Below are positions 22,426 through 33,035 of a stretch of DNA of 64,000 bases, piece by piece. The translations under genes were made by a program, and so were the position numbers. Every line of letters begins with the position of its first letter. Within the stretch, counting starts at the first letter, position 1. Source of the stretch: Carposina sasakii (lineage: Eukaryota > Arthropoda > Insecta > Lepidoptera > Carposinidae); assembly GCA_014607495.2 (NCBI GenBank), contig CP053167.1, forward strand, positions 4,898,001 through 4,962,000. The letters are read 5' to 3'. The notes under the pieces were generated by a model, which was not told the origin of the DNA, searched no databases, and saw nothing but the letters and a program-made list of their open reading frames with translations.

Positions 22426-22698
22426 TTTTTTATATTCGTTTTATGTTTATAAAATACTTTAAGATTTTATTTCACAAATATCTCGGTAATTTGCCTGTAC
22501 ATTATGCTTTTCTATTTGTTATGTTTGATAGTAGTGGCCATAGCAAAACTGTGTTAAGAATGAATGTCCTATCTAAAGATAAAGGGTGGACGGACAGACA
22601 GCTTTTGACAGCAATAAACTTTTAATTGGGTACTGTATATTAATTGTGACGGCATGTAATCGTATACACGAAGTACGTAGCCCTAAAAACGTTCCTGA
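22426..22698. other. Short intergenic stretch, no gene seen
   Basis: No supported feature. Confidence 0.5.
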
Positions 22699-22712
22699 AA
22701 CACCACAATTTT
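22699..22712. repeat. 14-bp target-site duplication, left copy
   Basis: AACACCACAATTTT occurs here and again, in the same orientation, at 26139-26152, bracketing the whole inverted PLE pair. Its last bases adjoin the outer end of the right copy exactly. Confidence 0.8.
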
Positions 22713-22933
22713 ATAAATGAAATTGTATTAGGCGTTACAATTCGGAAGTTCAAACATTCACTATGGGTGCGCCCACCACCGGGCCCTACACCCTCCACTG
22801 ACCCTCGGATCTGATAACTCATAATTGCGACAACAGGCACTTGCACTAACTACAATCGCCATGAGAAACCAGACCCGAGCACCTAGCATGCAAGACGATA
22901 CATTGCACCATTCCGAAATCAAAAACTAGATAA

Positions 22934-22980
22934 ATAATCTACATATGTTTCGCCAACAACCGTGGCATCCTCAGGATTAT
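22934..22980 (-). ncRNA. Hammerhead-ribozyme-like motif, left PLE copy
   Basis: Mirror image of the motif at 25917-25963, base for base: core CTGAGGA at 22974-22968, GAAA at 22951-22948, palindromic CATATG and predicted cleavage after TA at 22941-22940, read on the minus strand. Confidence 0.7.
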
Positions 22981-23315
22981 AGAAATTAGTAAATTAGTAA
23001 ACCACTAATTACTATGAACCTCTAAAACCCAACACATTACTTACACAGAATTAACTACCCTCTACTAAGTATTAAAAAATATATAAATAATTACCCACCA
23101 TTATTTATATTTCAAATAAATATATACTATTTGTGCACACAAACCAAATAGTATTGGGTGAATTAGTTAAATTTAAATGAAAAAATTCAAAAATTCACCA
23201 AAATATTGATAAATTAGTAAAGAAAACAAGGATGTATGGAACAACATATTCCATTGCCCACAAAAACAAAACTTGTTATTGACATTGACAAGCCACTACA
23301 TTCTAAGGTTACTTT

Positions 23316-24595
23316 TTATTTATTTATTCTAGCCAATGAGTTTAATAGCGGAGACGAAAATTCAACCTGTTCATTTAAAAGGTTTACACCAGAATATTTG
23401 GCTTTCAAAATCTCCAACTGTTCCAAAATAGATAGACGAATGCCCTTTTCACACGTATGCAGACTAACAAAACTGTGGTCATCTGGAATTTTATGATTTG
23501 AAACTAACAAGTGTTTGGCAAAATGTGATTTTTTCAGGGAAATTGTTCCTATAAGCTGCCAAATGTTCTTGGTATCTAATCTTGAAGTTACGACCCGTTT
23601 GACCTATATAAACAGAATTACAGTCAGGACAGTGCAAGCTATAAACTCCTGATTTTTTATCAATTGGTAATATTTGTTTTGTGTTAATTAATCTATTTAA
23701 AGAATTAAAAGTCTTAAAAGCCACCAAGATGTTTTGTTTTTTCAATGATTTTGCAATCATCTCTGAGATATAGCCGAAATATGGTAAACTACCAGTGTAA
23801 ATATTTGTAATCTCCTCTATTTTTGGGTACAACATTTGTTTAACTAAAATGTTTTTCTTTTTATCAATTAGGTTATAAATTAGTTGTGAACTATATCCAT
23901 TTGATCTGGCTATTTGTATAATAGTATTTATTTCTTTAACATAATTAAAGTTATTAAGCGGTAACGTTACTAACCTGTGTATCATTGATTTGTATGCCGC
24001 AAGCTTATGTTGCCATGGATGGAAAGAATCAATTGGAATAGTTACATCTGTATGTGTTGGTTTCCGGTAAACTGAAAAATCATGATAATCTCCCAATCTA
24101 GTAATAGTTACATCTAAAAAATTTATACTATTGTTTATTTCTTGTTCTATTTTAAATTTAATCTTAGGATGTTTTGTGTTAAGGACGTTAACAAAAAGAT
24201 GAAACTGCCTAACTGTGCCTGTCCAACATAAGATGATATCATCAACATATCTAAAATAATATTTTATATGATTATTACTATTAACAATATATTCATTTTC
24301 AAACCAATCCATAAATAATCGGCTAAAAGAGGTGAAAGCGGAGAACCCATAGTAAGACCATCCTTTTGTATGTAATATGTATTATTATAGCAGAAATAAT
24401 TCTGGCTCATACAAAGTCTAGTTAAGGTAATAAGATTATCTGCCTCCATTGGATTTAGTTTAACTTTTTCACACCAAGTTTTAATAATATTTAAACATTC
24501 CTTGTAAGGAACATTTGTAAACAAACTCTCAACATCTAAAGAAAATAATTTGGAATTTGTTGATAATTTAATATTTTTAATTTTATCTATTAAAA
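23316..24595 (-). pseudogene. PLE reverse transcriptase-GIY-YIG protein, frameshifted
   Basis: Read on the minus strand from about 24595: RT segments 'SLDVESLFTNVPYKE', 'GLTMGSPLSPLLADYL', the catalytic 'YFRYVDDIILCW', 'FLDVTITR', then the PLE signature 'YRKPTHTDV', and at the C-terminus a GIY-YIG endonuclease region ('GVYSLHCPDCNSVYIGQTGR'). The CxxC just inside that region is typical of Penelope EN. Two breaks are visible: a one-base shift near 24320-24330, just after 'LLADYL', and an extra T in the run at 23529-23534, which shifts the last part. The N-terminal part is missing. It was a retroelement protein that nicked target DNA and reverse-transcribed its RNA there. Confidence 0.88.
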
Positions 24596-24612
24596 AAAAA
24601 AATATATATTAA

Positions 24613-25581
24613 ATTATCAACAATAATCATATAAAATATTATTTTAGATATGTTGATGATATCATCTTATGTTGGACAGGCACAGTTAGGCAGTTTCATC
24701 TTTTTGTTAACGTCCTTAACACAAAACATCCTAAGATTAAATTTAAAATAGAACAAGAAATAAACAATAGTATAAATTTTTTAGATGTAACTATTACTAG
24801 ATTGGGAGATTATCATGATTTTTCAGTTTACCGGAAACCAACACATACAGATGTAACTATTCCAATTGATTCTTTCCATCCATGGCAACATAAGCTTGCG
24901 GCATACAAATCAATGATACACAGGTTAGTAACGTTACCGCTTAATAACTTTAATTATGTTAAAGAAATAAATACTATTATACAAATAGCCAGATCAAATG
25001 GATATAGTTCACAACTAATTTATAACCTAATTGATAAAAAGAAAAACATTTTAGTTAAACAAATGTTGTACCCAAAAATAGAGGAGATTACAAATATTTA
25101 CACTGGTAGTTTACCATATTTCGGCTATATCTCAGAGATGATTGCAAAATCATTGAAAAAACAAAACATCTTGGTGGCTTTTAAGACTTTTAATTCTTTA
25201 AATAGATTAATTAACACAAAACAAATATTACCAATTGATAAAAAATCAGGAGTTTATAGCTTGCACTGTCCTGACTGTAATTCTGTTTATATAGGTCAAA
25301 CGGGTCGTAACTTCAAGATTAGATACCAAGAACATTTGGCAGCTTATAGGAACAATTTCCCTGAAAAATCACATTTTGCCAAACACTTGTTAGTTTCAAA
25401 TCATAAAATTCCAGATGACCACAGTTTTGTTAGTCTGCATACGTGTGAAAAGGGCATTCGTCTATCTATTTTGGAACAGTTGGAGATTTTGAAAGCCAAA
25501 TATTCTGGTGTAAACCTTTTAAATGAACAGGTTGAATTTTCGTCTCCGCTATTAAACTCATTGGCTAGAATAAATAAATAA
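24613..25581 (+). pseudogene. PLE reverse transcriptase-GIY-YIG fragment, 5' truncated
   Basis: Open from 24613, with no ATG near the start. It begins just before 'YYFRYVDDIILCW' and runs without a break through 'FLDVTITR', 'YRKPTHTDV' and the GIY-YIG endonuclease ('SVYIGQTGRNFKIRYQEH') to the natural C-terminus at 25581. This arm therefore preserves the endonuclease frame that the other arm has lost. The upstream RT fingers and palm are absent; the sequence jumps from a short 'attaaattatcaac' piece to 'aataatcatataaa', consistent with an internal deletion or template switch. Confidence 0.88.
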
Positions 25582-25916
25582 AACATTAACCTTAGAATGT
25601 ATTGGCTTGTCAATGTCAATAACAAGTTTTTTTTTGTGGGCAATGGAATATGTTGTTCCATACATCCTTGTTTTCTTTACTAATTTATCAATATTTTGGT
25701 GAATTTTTGAATTTTTTCATTTAAATTTAACTAATTCACCCAATACTATTTGGTTTGTGTGCACAAATAGTATATATTTATTTGAAATATAAATAATGGT
25801 GGGTAATTATTTATATATTTTTTAATACTTAGTAGAGGGTAGTTAATTCTGTGTAAGTAATGTGTTGGGTTTTAGAGGTTCATAGTAATTAGTGGTTTAC
25901 TAATTTACTAATTTCT

Positions 25917-25963
25917 ATAATCCTGAGGATGCCACGGTTGTTGGCGAAACATATGTAGATTAT
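25917..25963 (+). ncRNA. Hammerhead-ribozyme-like motif, right PLE copy
   Basis: Elements in type I hammerhead order: helix I strand ATAATC (25917-25922), core CTGAGGA (25923-25929), helix II GCCA/TGGC (25931-25934 with 25942-25945), GAAA (25946-25949), a very short palindromic helix III CATATG (25950-25955), the cleavage dinucleotide TA (25956-25957), and the second helix I strand GATTAT (25958-25963), fully complementary to the first. One unpaired T (25930) precedes helix II. Minimal hammerheads with tiny helix III are documented in Penelope-like elements, where they may act as dimers. Activity is inferred. Confidence 0.75.
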
Positions 25964-26138
25964 TTATCTAGTTTTTGATTTCGGAATGGTGCAATGTATC
26001 GTCTTGCATGCTAGGTGCTCGGGTCTGGTTTCTCATGGCGATTGTAGTTAGTGCAAGTGCCTGTTGTCGCAATTATGAGTTATCAGATCCGAGGGTCAGT
26101 GGAGGGTGTAGGGCCCGGTGGTGGGCGCACCCATAGTG

Positions 26139-26152
26139 AACACCACAATTTT
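26139..26152. repeat. 14-bp target-site duplication, right copy
   Basis: Second AACACCACAATTTT, directly at the outer end of the right PLE arm. Confidence 0.8.
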
Positions 26153-27319
26153 GCTGAATCGAAGCCAGCCTGCGTCCGACAGACATCATACACACGTCAA
26201 TGCGTCCGCGTCGCTATTTAACTAATTTTTTTTGCGGAAAACAACACAAAAACAACTGGCAACCCCGCGGCCTGTCGGCTATCATCGAATAACAATTTAA
26301 ATTCGATAAGTGAATAACTTTTTCATATTATTTTGTCGATTTTAAATTGTGAAGTTAAATACGCCAGCTGCAAGTAGAGGCTTCACTTTGTTTGAACTTG
26401 CTGACCTTTGATTCAGAGTTGGTACTTCATTATTAATATTATCACGTAAATAAAATAATTAACTTAATTATTATTACGTCGATTAATAAGTTCAATAAGA
26501 TTAATGAAATGCCTGCAGAACTAATAACAGACTTTATACAATTACCTAGAAATTATTCAAAAGGAACGGCCTTGCCACTCCAGACAGACCAATAAGGACT
26601 ACGTGAGTGGCAAATAAAATTGTATTCATAATTTATATGTATGTATAAATGTTAAATAAATAAATTTTAAAAACGTTTTTTATATCTACAAAATAATAAT
26701 GGAGAAGTTCGCCGATGATTTAAGGGGTGGTAGTATTAAATTTTATCATAGGTATTCTCGAAGATCCGCCCAGGAATAATAATATACCTACCTTCCTCTG
26801 CACTAACTACGAAACGGTAGATAATTTCAGTAGATTTTCCGCAAACTTCAGCTACCGCACAACACTCAATAAACTCGACCTATACCAGAGTCCGTTTCAT
26901 AAAATAACTCCCATGCCTGATTTCGGAACTAATTTTTTTTGTATGCGCTAACACAGATAATATAGACATTCAAAATAGTAACTAGCGCCATCGTCCAAAG
27001 CAACTATTCGGTGAAACGCACTCTACCTATTGTTGAGTAACTCACTTACGACTTCTCCTATTTCCTTCGACCCCGCAAAGTGAGCTTGAGTACATCAAAC
27101 GATCTCTTTAAATCGACAGAGAGAGGCTTCTCTAATCGCTGCGAATTTTTGTGGTAAAATCCCTTTTATGTGGGTATTGTAATAACTTCGTTTTTGTAGG
27201 TACCTATTGTGGAGTAACCATGAATGCCATAAACTGGTAGTGCAGGATTATTTAGGTAACTGACGGTCATACAATTTATCTGTCTGAATGTACTATTTTG
27301 CTTTTACTTCATCACTACA
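26153..27319. other. Intergenic DNA, no gene seen
   Basis: AT-rich; no coding or RNA feature supported. Confidence 0.6.
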
Positions 27320-27487
27320 TATCATAAAACAAAGTCGCTTGCCGCTGTCTGTCCGTCCCTATGTATGCTTAGATCTTTCAAACTAGGGAACGGATTTTGA
27401 TACGGTTTTTTTAATAGATAGAGTGATTCGCGAGGAAGGTTTATAAATGCATAACTAGGGACACGCCCCAGCTTCGCACGGGAGTAA
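27320..27487 (+). repeat. Hel-3 repeat
   Basis: 'ataaaacaaagtcgc', 'gtccgtccctatgtatgctt', 'gaacggattttgatacggt' and 'ccagcttcgcacggg'. Same family as 56294-56526. Confidence 0.7.
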
Positions 27488-27729
27488 TACACTCTCACAG
27501 CTAATAAAACTATACAGCGTGGTTATCTAAGCTATATACAAGCATCATCATCATGACTTATCGACATATGTGACAGCTGATCTAAACAGTTCCCATAAAT
27601 TTGTATGTCTTACAGCACGAGGCATACCATAATTTTATTATACTTAATACACACTGGGACTTAAACCCAAAAAGCCTGTTAAAAAGTTACAAAAAGTCTC
27701 ACCATAATAAACGTATATACGAAGTTGGC

Positions 27730-27917
27730 TGTATTTTCAATACGGAGTAGCTAGAACTACAGGATCATGAAGGAATTAGCAGCCACGATAAGAAAAGCAT
27801 GTCACGTCCAGCCAGTGACAAGATGCTAACTCATTGCCTCAGAGAACGCTGGAACACCGGATGGAGATGCAGCTGACTGATGTGTAGTGAAGCCCCGAAT
27901 CAGCACATGAGAAAATA
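27730..27917 (+). repeat. Rep-A, near full length
   Basis: Both halves are recognisable: 'gtagctagaactacaggatc' and 'ggatggagatgcagctga'. Confidence 0.7.
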
Positions 27918-29586
27918 TTATAAAAATTAAAAATACTCATAAAGTTCGCTAAGAAAATAGTAGAAATATTTTCATGCATTTTCCGCAGCATTGCTTTACT
28001 TCATAAAAAGGTTTCACAATCCCGCGAGGGTAGCATCCCCCGGGAACGTTTCCCTGTGATTAAAGAATCGTGTTTGAAGTCGAACTACGTTAGGAAGTCA
28101 TTAAATATTCCAGGTTTTTAAAATATACACTCATTCAGGGTTTACGTAGGTACTTGCTGATTTTGAGCATGAGTCAGGCCAAAGGTCAAGTCAAGAGTAT
28201 CCTAAACCGACGAGCGTGCATGAAGAATATCATGAAAGTAGATGAAGCGAAAGATGAGTGTCAGGACCGTAGCAAGTGGAGATCCGTGATCTCTGCCTAC
28301 CACTCCAGCAAAGAGGTGTGATTTTATGTAAGTACGAGTACCTATGTGTTTCTATAGAACACTTAAATACATATAGAGACATATTTGCACCAATAACAAA
28401 TACCTCCAAGTAATTTAGTGCGACGTAAGTTCCAAGTTTACTAATTGAATTGGAGCGAAACTGTGCGGCCCGGGGCCATTGCCGGGAAGTTTGAAAAATT
28501 CCCAACTAGTTTGTTTCACCGTAACCCAATAGAAACTGCGGGACGTACAAAGTTAGGAGTCAAGTTAAAAACAAGACCTGCGTCGCATTGAGTTTCGTGT
28601 TTATTTTAATACTTGCCGCAATAAAGTTTGTATTGTCTTTTAGTTTGGTTTATTTATGTCCTAATTGTCTTTTATATATCTATTTATTTGGTTTATTTAT
28701 TTCCAAATTATAATTTTGTATGTCTATTTATTCGTCAGGGAAATAAGAAAAATACCAGATTTTTATTTATCAAACGGTTTTTGTTTGTTTTGAAATTGCT
28801 ATTCTGATGTCTTTGAGTAAAATTTATCTAAAGTTTTATATTATTCTCTTGATGAATTAAAACGGTACAATAAGCTAATCTTAATGTATCTGTACGTAGA
28901 TTTAAAAAAATATGTTTGATCTATAACCCTAAAAATTTTGTTTTTAAACATATTAATAATGGCTAATTAATAAGCCCGGTTAGTACCAGAAATTGCACAT
29001 AAGTACTTATAAATATCATCAATTTCGAGCGTTAAAAAGGCCAAGGTCATTTACGACTACAATCTACTTAAACTAATAATTATATTTCAATATTCTTCAA
29101 AATATTTACGATGTATTTAGCCCCACGTTGGGCGCCACAGTACGAGTATCTTAAAATACAGAATTGACAGCGCGCCGCGCGCCTCCCGGCAGTCCGTGAC
29201 TGAACTCCACGATGAACGGACGTGTCACGTGCTAACGAAATATATAGGTAGCGAGAAATTCACTTGTCGTCTACGGATTTCGCATGAATTCTGGGCACAT
29301 ATTGCGCATTTGTTGTGTCGACGAATTCTATTTGTAGATTCTGTTGACATAGCTCATGAATATATTAGGCTATATTGGTAGTATGTGTAAGTATTTTATA
29401 GTCTTGAGGGTGTTGAAGTTAGTGAGGATTTTGAATTTATTAAGTTTTTGGTTGCTGTAGGTTATGTTCAATAAAAAAGTTTTTGCCACGTAAAAGGTGG
29501 TTTCATTTATAGCCTTAGTTTATAGCGTTATAATGTTTGGTTAGAACAAAATATTAGGATGATCTAATATATAAGGTCTATCTAAA
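27918..29586. other. Intergenic DNA, no gene seen
   Basis: No gene called. A short GC-rich island at about 29165-29225 stands out from the AT-rich surroundings and is listed as a finding. Confidence 0.55.
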
Positions 29587-29822
29587 ATTAGTGATTATCT
29601 TTTGACACGTAAATAGGTAGGTTAAAAAGAAACAACTTTCACTATGGGACCAACTCCGAAATATTGAAAAAAATCCATATACATATCCATATACATTTCA
29701 GTGCAGTAATTATTCGAGATTATATGGAACAGCCGATATTTTTCAATGTTTCGGAGTTGGTCCCATAGTGAAAGTTGTTTCTTTTTACCTACCTAGTTAC
29801 GTGTCAAAAGATAATCACTAAT
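29587..29822. repeat. Foldback MITE with about 85-bp arms
   Basis: Left arm 29587-29672 ('attagtgattatcttttgac' onward) is nearly the exact reverse complement of 29739-29822. The 66-bp loop between them has a smaller inverted repeat of its own. It has no coding capacity. The right end abuts the Hel-2 element. Confidence 0.85.
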
Positions 29823-30101
29823 CTATAATATAAAAATGAATCGCTAAATGTGTTTGTAAGCGCGAATCCGAGAAAGGCTGAACCGTTTTCGCTAATTCTT
29901 TTTTTAGTGTATTCCTTGAAGTACAGGGATGGTTCTAACGGAGAGAAAAATAAAAAAAATGCCTGAACATGTCTAAAACATTCCTTTTCTATATTCCCAT
30001 ACAAAAAATTTGTTCGAAATTTGAAAGTCCGGGAAGGCAAAACAATTGGGTGACGTTAGTTCAAAGGCGTGGGACAGGACAACGTCTGTCAGGTCCGCTA
30101 G
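29822..30101 (+). repeat. Helitron-like repeat Hel-2
   Basis: Starts TCTATAATATAAAAATGAAT after an A and ends GTCCGCTAG before a T. A GC-rich hairpin (GACAG/CTGTC) sits just before the CTAG end, as expected for a Helitron terminator. A second copy is at 58108-58346. Non-autonomous, 280 bp. Confidence 0.78.
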
Positions 30102-30116
30102 TTTTAAATAAATTTT

Positions 30117-30494
30117 ATAGAGGATGATTTTTGGTCGTCAACGTTCCCGAAAACTACAGAACCTCCTCATAATCACGATCATTTTTCTCCATGGAAGCAT
30201 ACCGAGGAAGTCTGGTGTCCAAAATATTAGGATCCAAAGTTAATTAAATAGACTGCGTTTTTCTGCATAAATGCACATAGACAGGAGTAACAAGATTTTT
30301 CCATGAAAAATAATTAATATCTGTATGAAAAAACTAACATAAACGTTGGATACTATAAATTTCGCCCGATCAAGTAATTTAAAAAATTTACATCTTTTCC
30401 CAGCATTTTTCTTTGGCAAAAACTTACTTTATTTCATGTATAGTATAGAGTACGTACCCTTCGTTAAGGGTGGCATTGAAAAAACACCCCGTAT
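30117..30494 (+). repeat. MITE-E, copy 2
   Basis: 'ggatgatttttggtcgtcaa' to 'ttaagggtggcattgaaaaa' and 'caccccgtata', parallel to the other three copies. Confidence 0.75.
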
Positions 30495-30602
30495 AGTCTA
30501 ATTGCTCACCATATGTTGATTTTTGATAAAATTTTGTTCGTTTTGCCTGATGAGGTCACTATAACGTCTTTGGTTATTATCTAGGAAGATCTTAACATAT
30601 AC

Positions 30603-30700
30603 ACAGTTCGTCGACTCGAGTTTAGTCGACTATTACGACATCCACGGAAAGAGATGCAGCTGATGTACTCTAGCGAAGGCCCGCATCAGCACAGGACGCA
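30603..30700 (+). repeat. Rep-A, 3' part
   Basis: 'agtttagtcgactattacga', 'gagatgcagctgatgtactc' and 'cccgcatcagcacagg'. Confidence 0.75.
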
Positions 30701-30764
30701 GTTTAGTTTAAGCTAAATTTGATTATGTGCATGTAGGAAGTGGATTCATTCATTCATCATTATC

Positions 30765-30950
30765 AGCCTATTGCAGTCCACTGCTGGACGTGGGCCTCCC
30801 GCAGGGCACGCCACAAGACTGCCGTGGGGGGTATTTGCCCATAGTCACCACGCTGGGCAGGCGGGTTGGTGACCGCAGTTTGTAGTTTTGGACTATATTG
30901 TCAACACGGGAGGCGCTGCTGCCCACCTCTCGGAAACCCTTAATCGGAAG
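30765..30950 (+). repeat. Rep-B
   Basis: Well-preserved copy: 'cctattgcagtccactgctg', 'gccacaagactgccgtgg', 'ggcaggcgggttggtgaccg' and 'tattgtcaacacgggaggcg'. Confidence 0.8.
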
Positions 30951-32830
30951 TGGATATAGGAGCTGAACTGGAAATAGAGGAGAGCCCTATTCCCAACAGT
31001 GAGTAAATGTGGGCTGATCGATGATCACGATTATGGCGCAAACTGTGATTTCATTTTAATTATTGTACAAATTAATGAACCAATTATTCTATAAGGTAAA
31101 TATATGCAGGAAATAGTGGTCAGACTCTTTTTTTTATTCTTAATATTCTTTATTGTAAACATATAAACATAGATTAATATAGTTACATCCGAAGACCTTG
31201 CATTTATTTTAGCACAAAGAATCCATTGCGCGAAGATATTATTTTTTCAATAAGGGATATCAAATTTATTATTTGAACCAACGAAATGGTGTTAGAAAAA
31301 CAGTAACTTTAAGTTTACTGTCCAATACTTGAATGCAAAATGGATTCTCAAACTACTATTCTGTTGCTGCAGAAAAAATAAAAACCCTGAAATATATTTC
31401 ATTAAAAAAGAGATCGATAGTTATCTATTAGAAATTAATTTCAAATAAACTCCGCTAGAAATAGTTTTACTTACATTGGACCATTTCAACATGAATTTCT
31501 ATATACTTTTATAGACTTGGCTTTCAGGGTTTTCAGTTACGTAACAATACAGGAACTGTCGGTTCAAATCAATCATAAATCAAACTTTCACGTCCTGAAA
31601 GTTGGAACATATCGCCATCTTTGTCTAGAGAGGCGGGGCCTAATCACGCGCATGCGTGTTTCCTAAATCTTTAAGAATAAGATTCGAGATTTTTTCTCAA
31701 GATTTCACATAGTATATAGGTATGTATGTACGAGTACATCATGTACATAAGAGCCAGAGTGAGTTTCGCTTTTGTCGAATTGAATTTTGTCTTGAAGAGA
31801 AGGCAGTAATCAGGCTTCTACTGTAGCGATGTACTTGACAAAAAGTTCTAGCTCAAAGTTCAGCAACATAATTTATGGCAAATAAGCCTATTTTCTATAC
31901 CGATTTTAATAAACCAAATATTACGATTCATTTTTTTTTTCGGTACACGATTATCATTCATTATTTAGTTGAACTTGATAAATAGTGATGTTATTAATAG
32001 GGCCCTATATGGGTTATTGAAATATATGTAGGCAATTTTTAAATATATACCTGATCATGTTTCTGAGTTGATACCAAGTGGAATTTTACGTTAGAAATGC
32101 AATATTTAGATTATGACTTTTTGATACTGCGACGCAATGTAGGCATGTCAAACTGTTGGAGCAGTACTCGTACTACAGTCAGAAGCCGCCCGAGAACGTA
32201 GCTCGTAGTAGAATCTGCGAAGTACTATGGTAGAAGTATGTGTAAACTATTGTATTTTGCAATACATCGCTGTTTTTTAATCCTATTATTATTTATTTAC
32301 AATTACAAGTTATAAGCAGCGTTGATTACAGTTCTTTTTATTCATTACTTTGATATGAGATGAACGGAAGTTTCTCTATACCCGGCGTGAAGAGATTGGT
32401 GAGAAGATTAAAAAAATACTAAACTAGGGTTGAAGATGCAGTACCTATATGGCTTCTATAAGTTGCTAACTTATATGGAAATATAGTACCTAGCTTTTGT
32501 GGAAATGTAAAATAATATGAGCATTTTGGGATTTTCCTTTCAAGTAAGATGTTTAGTTGTTCTTTAAAAACTCTATCTCTTGAGGCCCAAAAAGACAAGT
32601 ACTGACCTGAGTCCTATATAGAATGGCTACCTATGTAGTCATTTTATAATAATTTTCTTTTCAATGGCGTACGAAAAATTAAATTTGGCTAGATTGCACT
32701 ATTGGGTGCTGTTTCAACGTTGAAATCAAGAATGCAAAGACGATAATGTATTCCGTATATTCTAAACCCAATAATTGTGTGTTTTGTATGTGAAATAAAA
32801 AGGAGTTCAGCAGTCAATATACCTATTTGG
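30951..32830. other. Intergenic DNA, no gene seen
   Basis: AT-rich; no supported gene or repeat assignment. Confidence 0.6.
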
Positions 32831-33035
32831 ATGGTTTATTCCCGGTCATCCCCACTGGGGACGAGTGGGAAAAAAGTTCCGTACGTCCGGGTCCAGCAAT
32901 GACGATTGGAACTTTTTATTTAATAAGAGATTTTGAAAAATGTTTTTGATTGAAAATAATTGCAAAAGACTGAGGTAATGGTCACCACTGTGGACGAACC
33001 AAAATTTTTTTTGGAGACAACTGGGAATAAACCAT
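32831..33035. repeat. Short MITE with 16-bp terminal inverted repeats
   Basis: ATGGTTTATTCCCGGT at the left end is mirrored at the right by ACTGGGAATAAACCAT, with one mismatch over 205 bp. It is a single copy in the window. The class is unassigned. Confidence 0.65.

Larger units (their letters stand above)
22713..26138. mobile_element. Penelope-like retroelement, head-to-head inverted dimer
   Basis: Two copies of one PLE lie 5' end to 5' end: a minus-strand copy at about 22713-24600 and a plus-strand copy at about 24600-26140. Their shared arms (22757-24276 and 24622-26140) are nearly identical, with small differences such as T6 versus A5 in one run. The minus copy keeps about 280 bp more RT sequence and 44 bp more 3' tail. 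The junction near 24590-24605 is an A-rich run. One 14-bp direct repeat surrounds the pair, so it probably arrived as one insertion. Inverted and partial tandem arrangements are known for Penelope elements. Confidence 0.85.
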
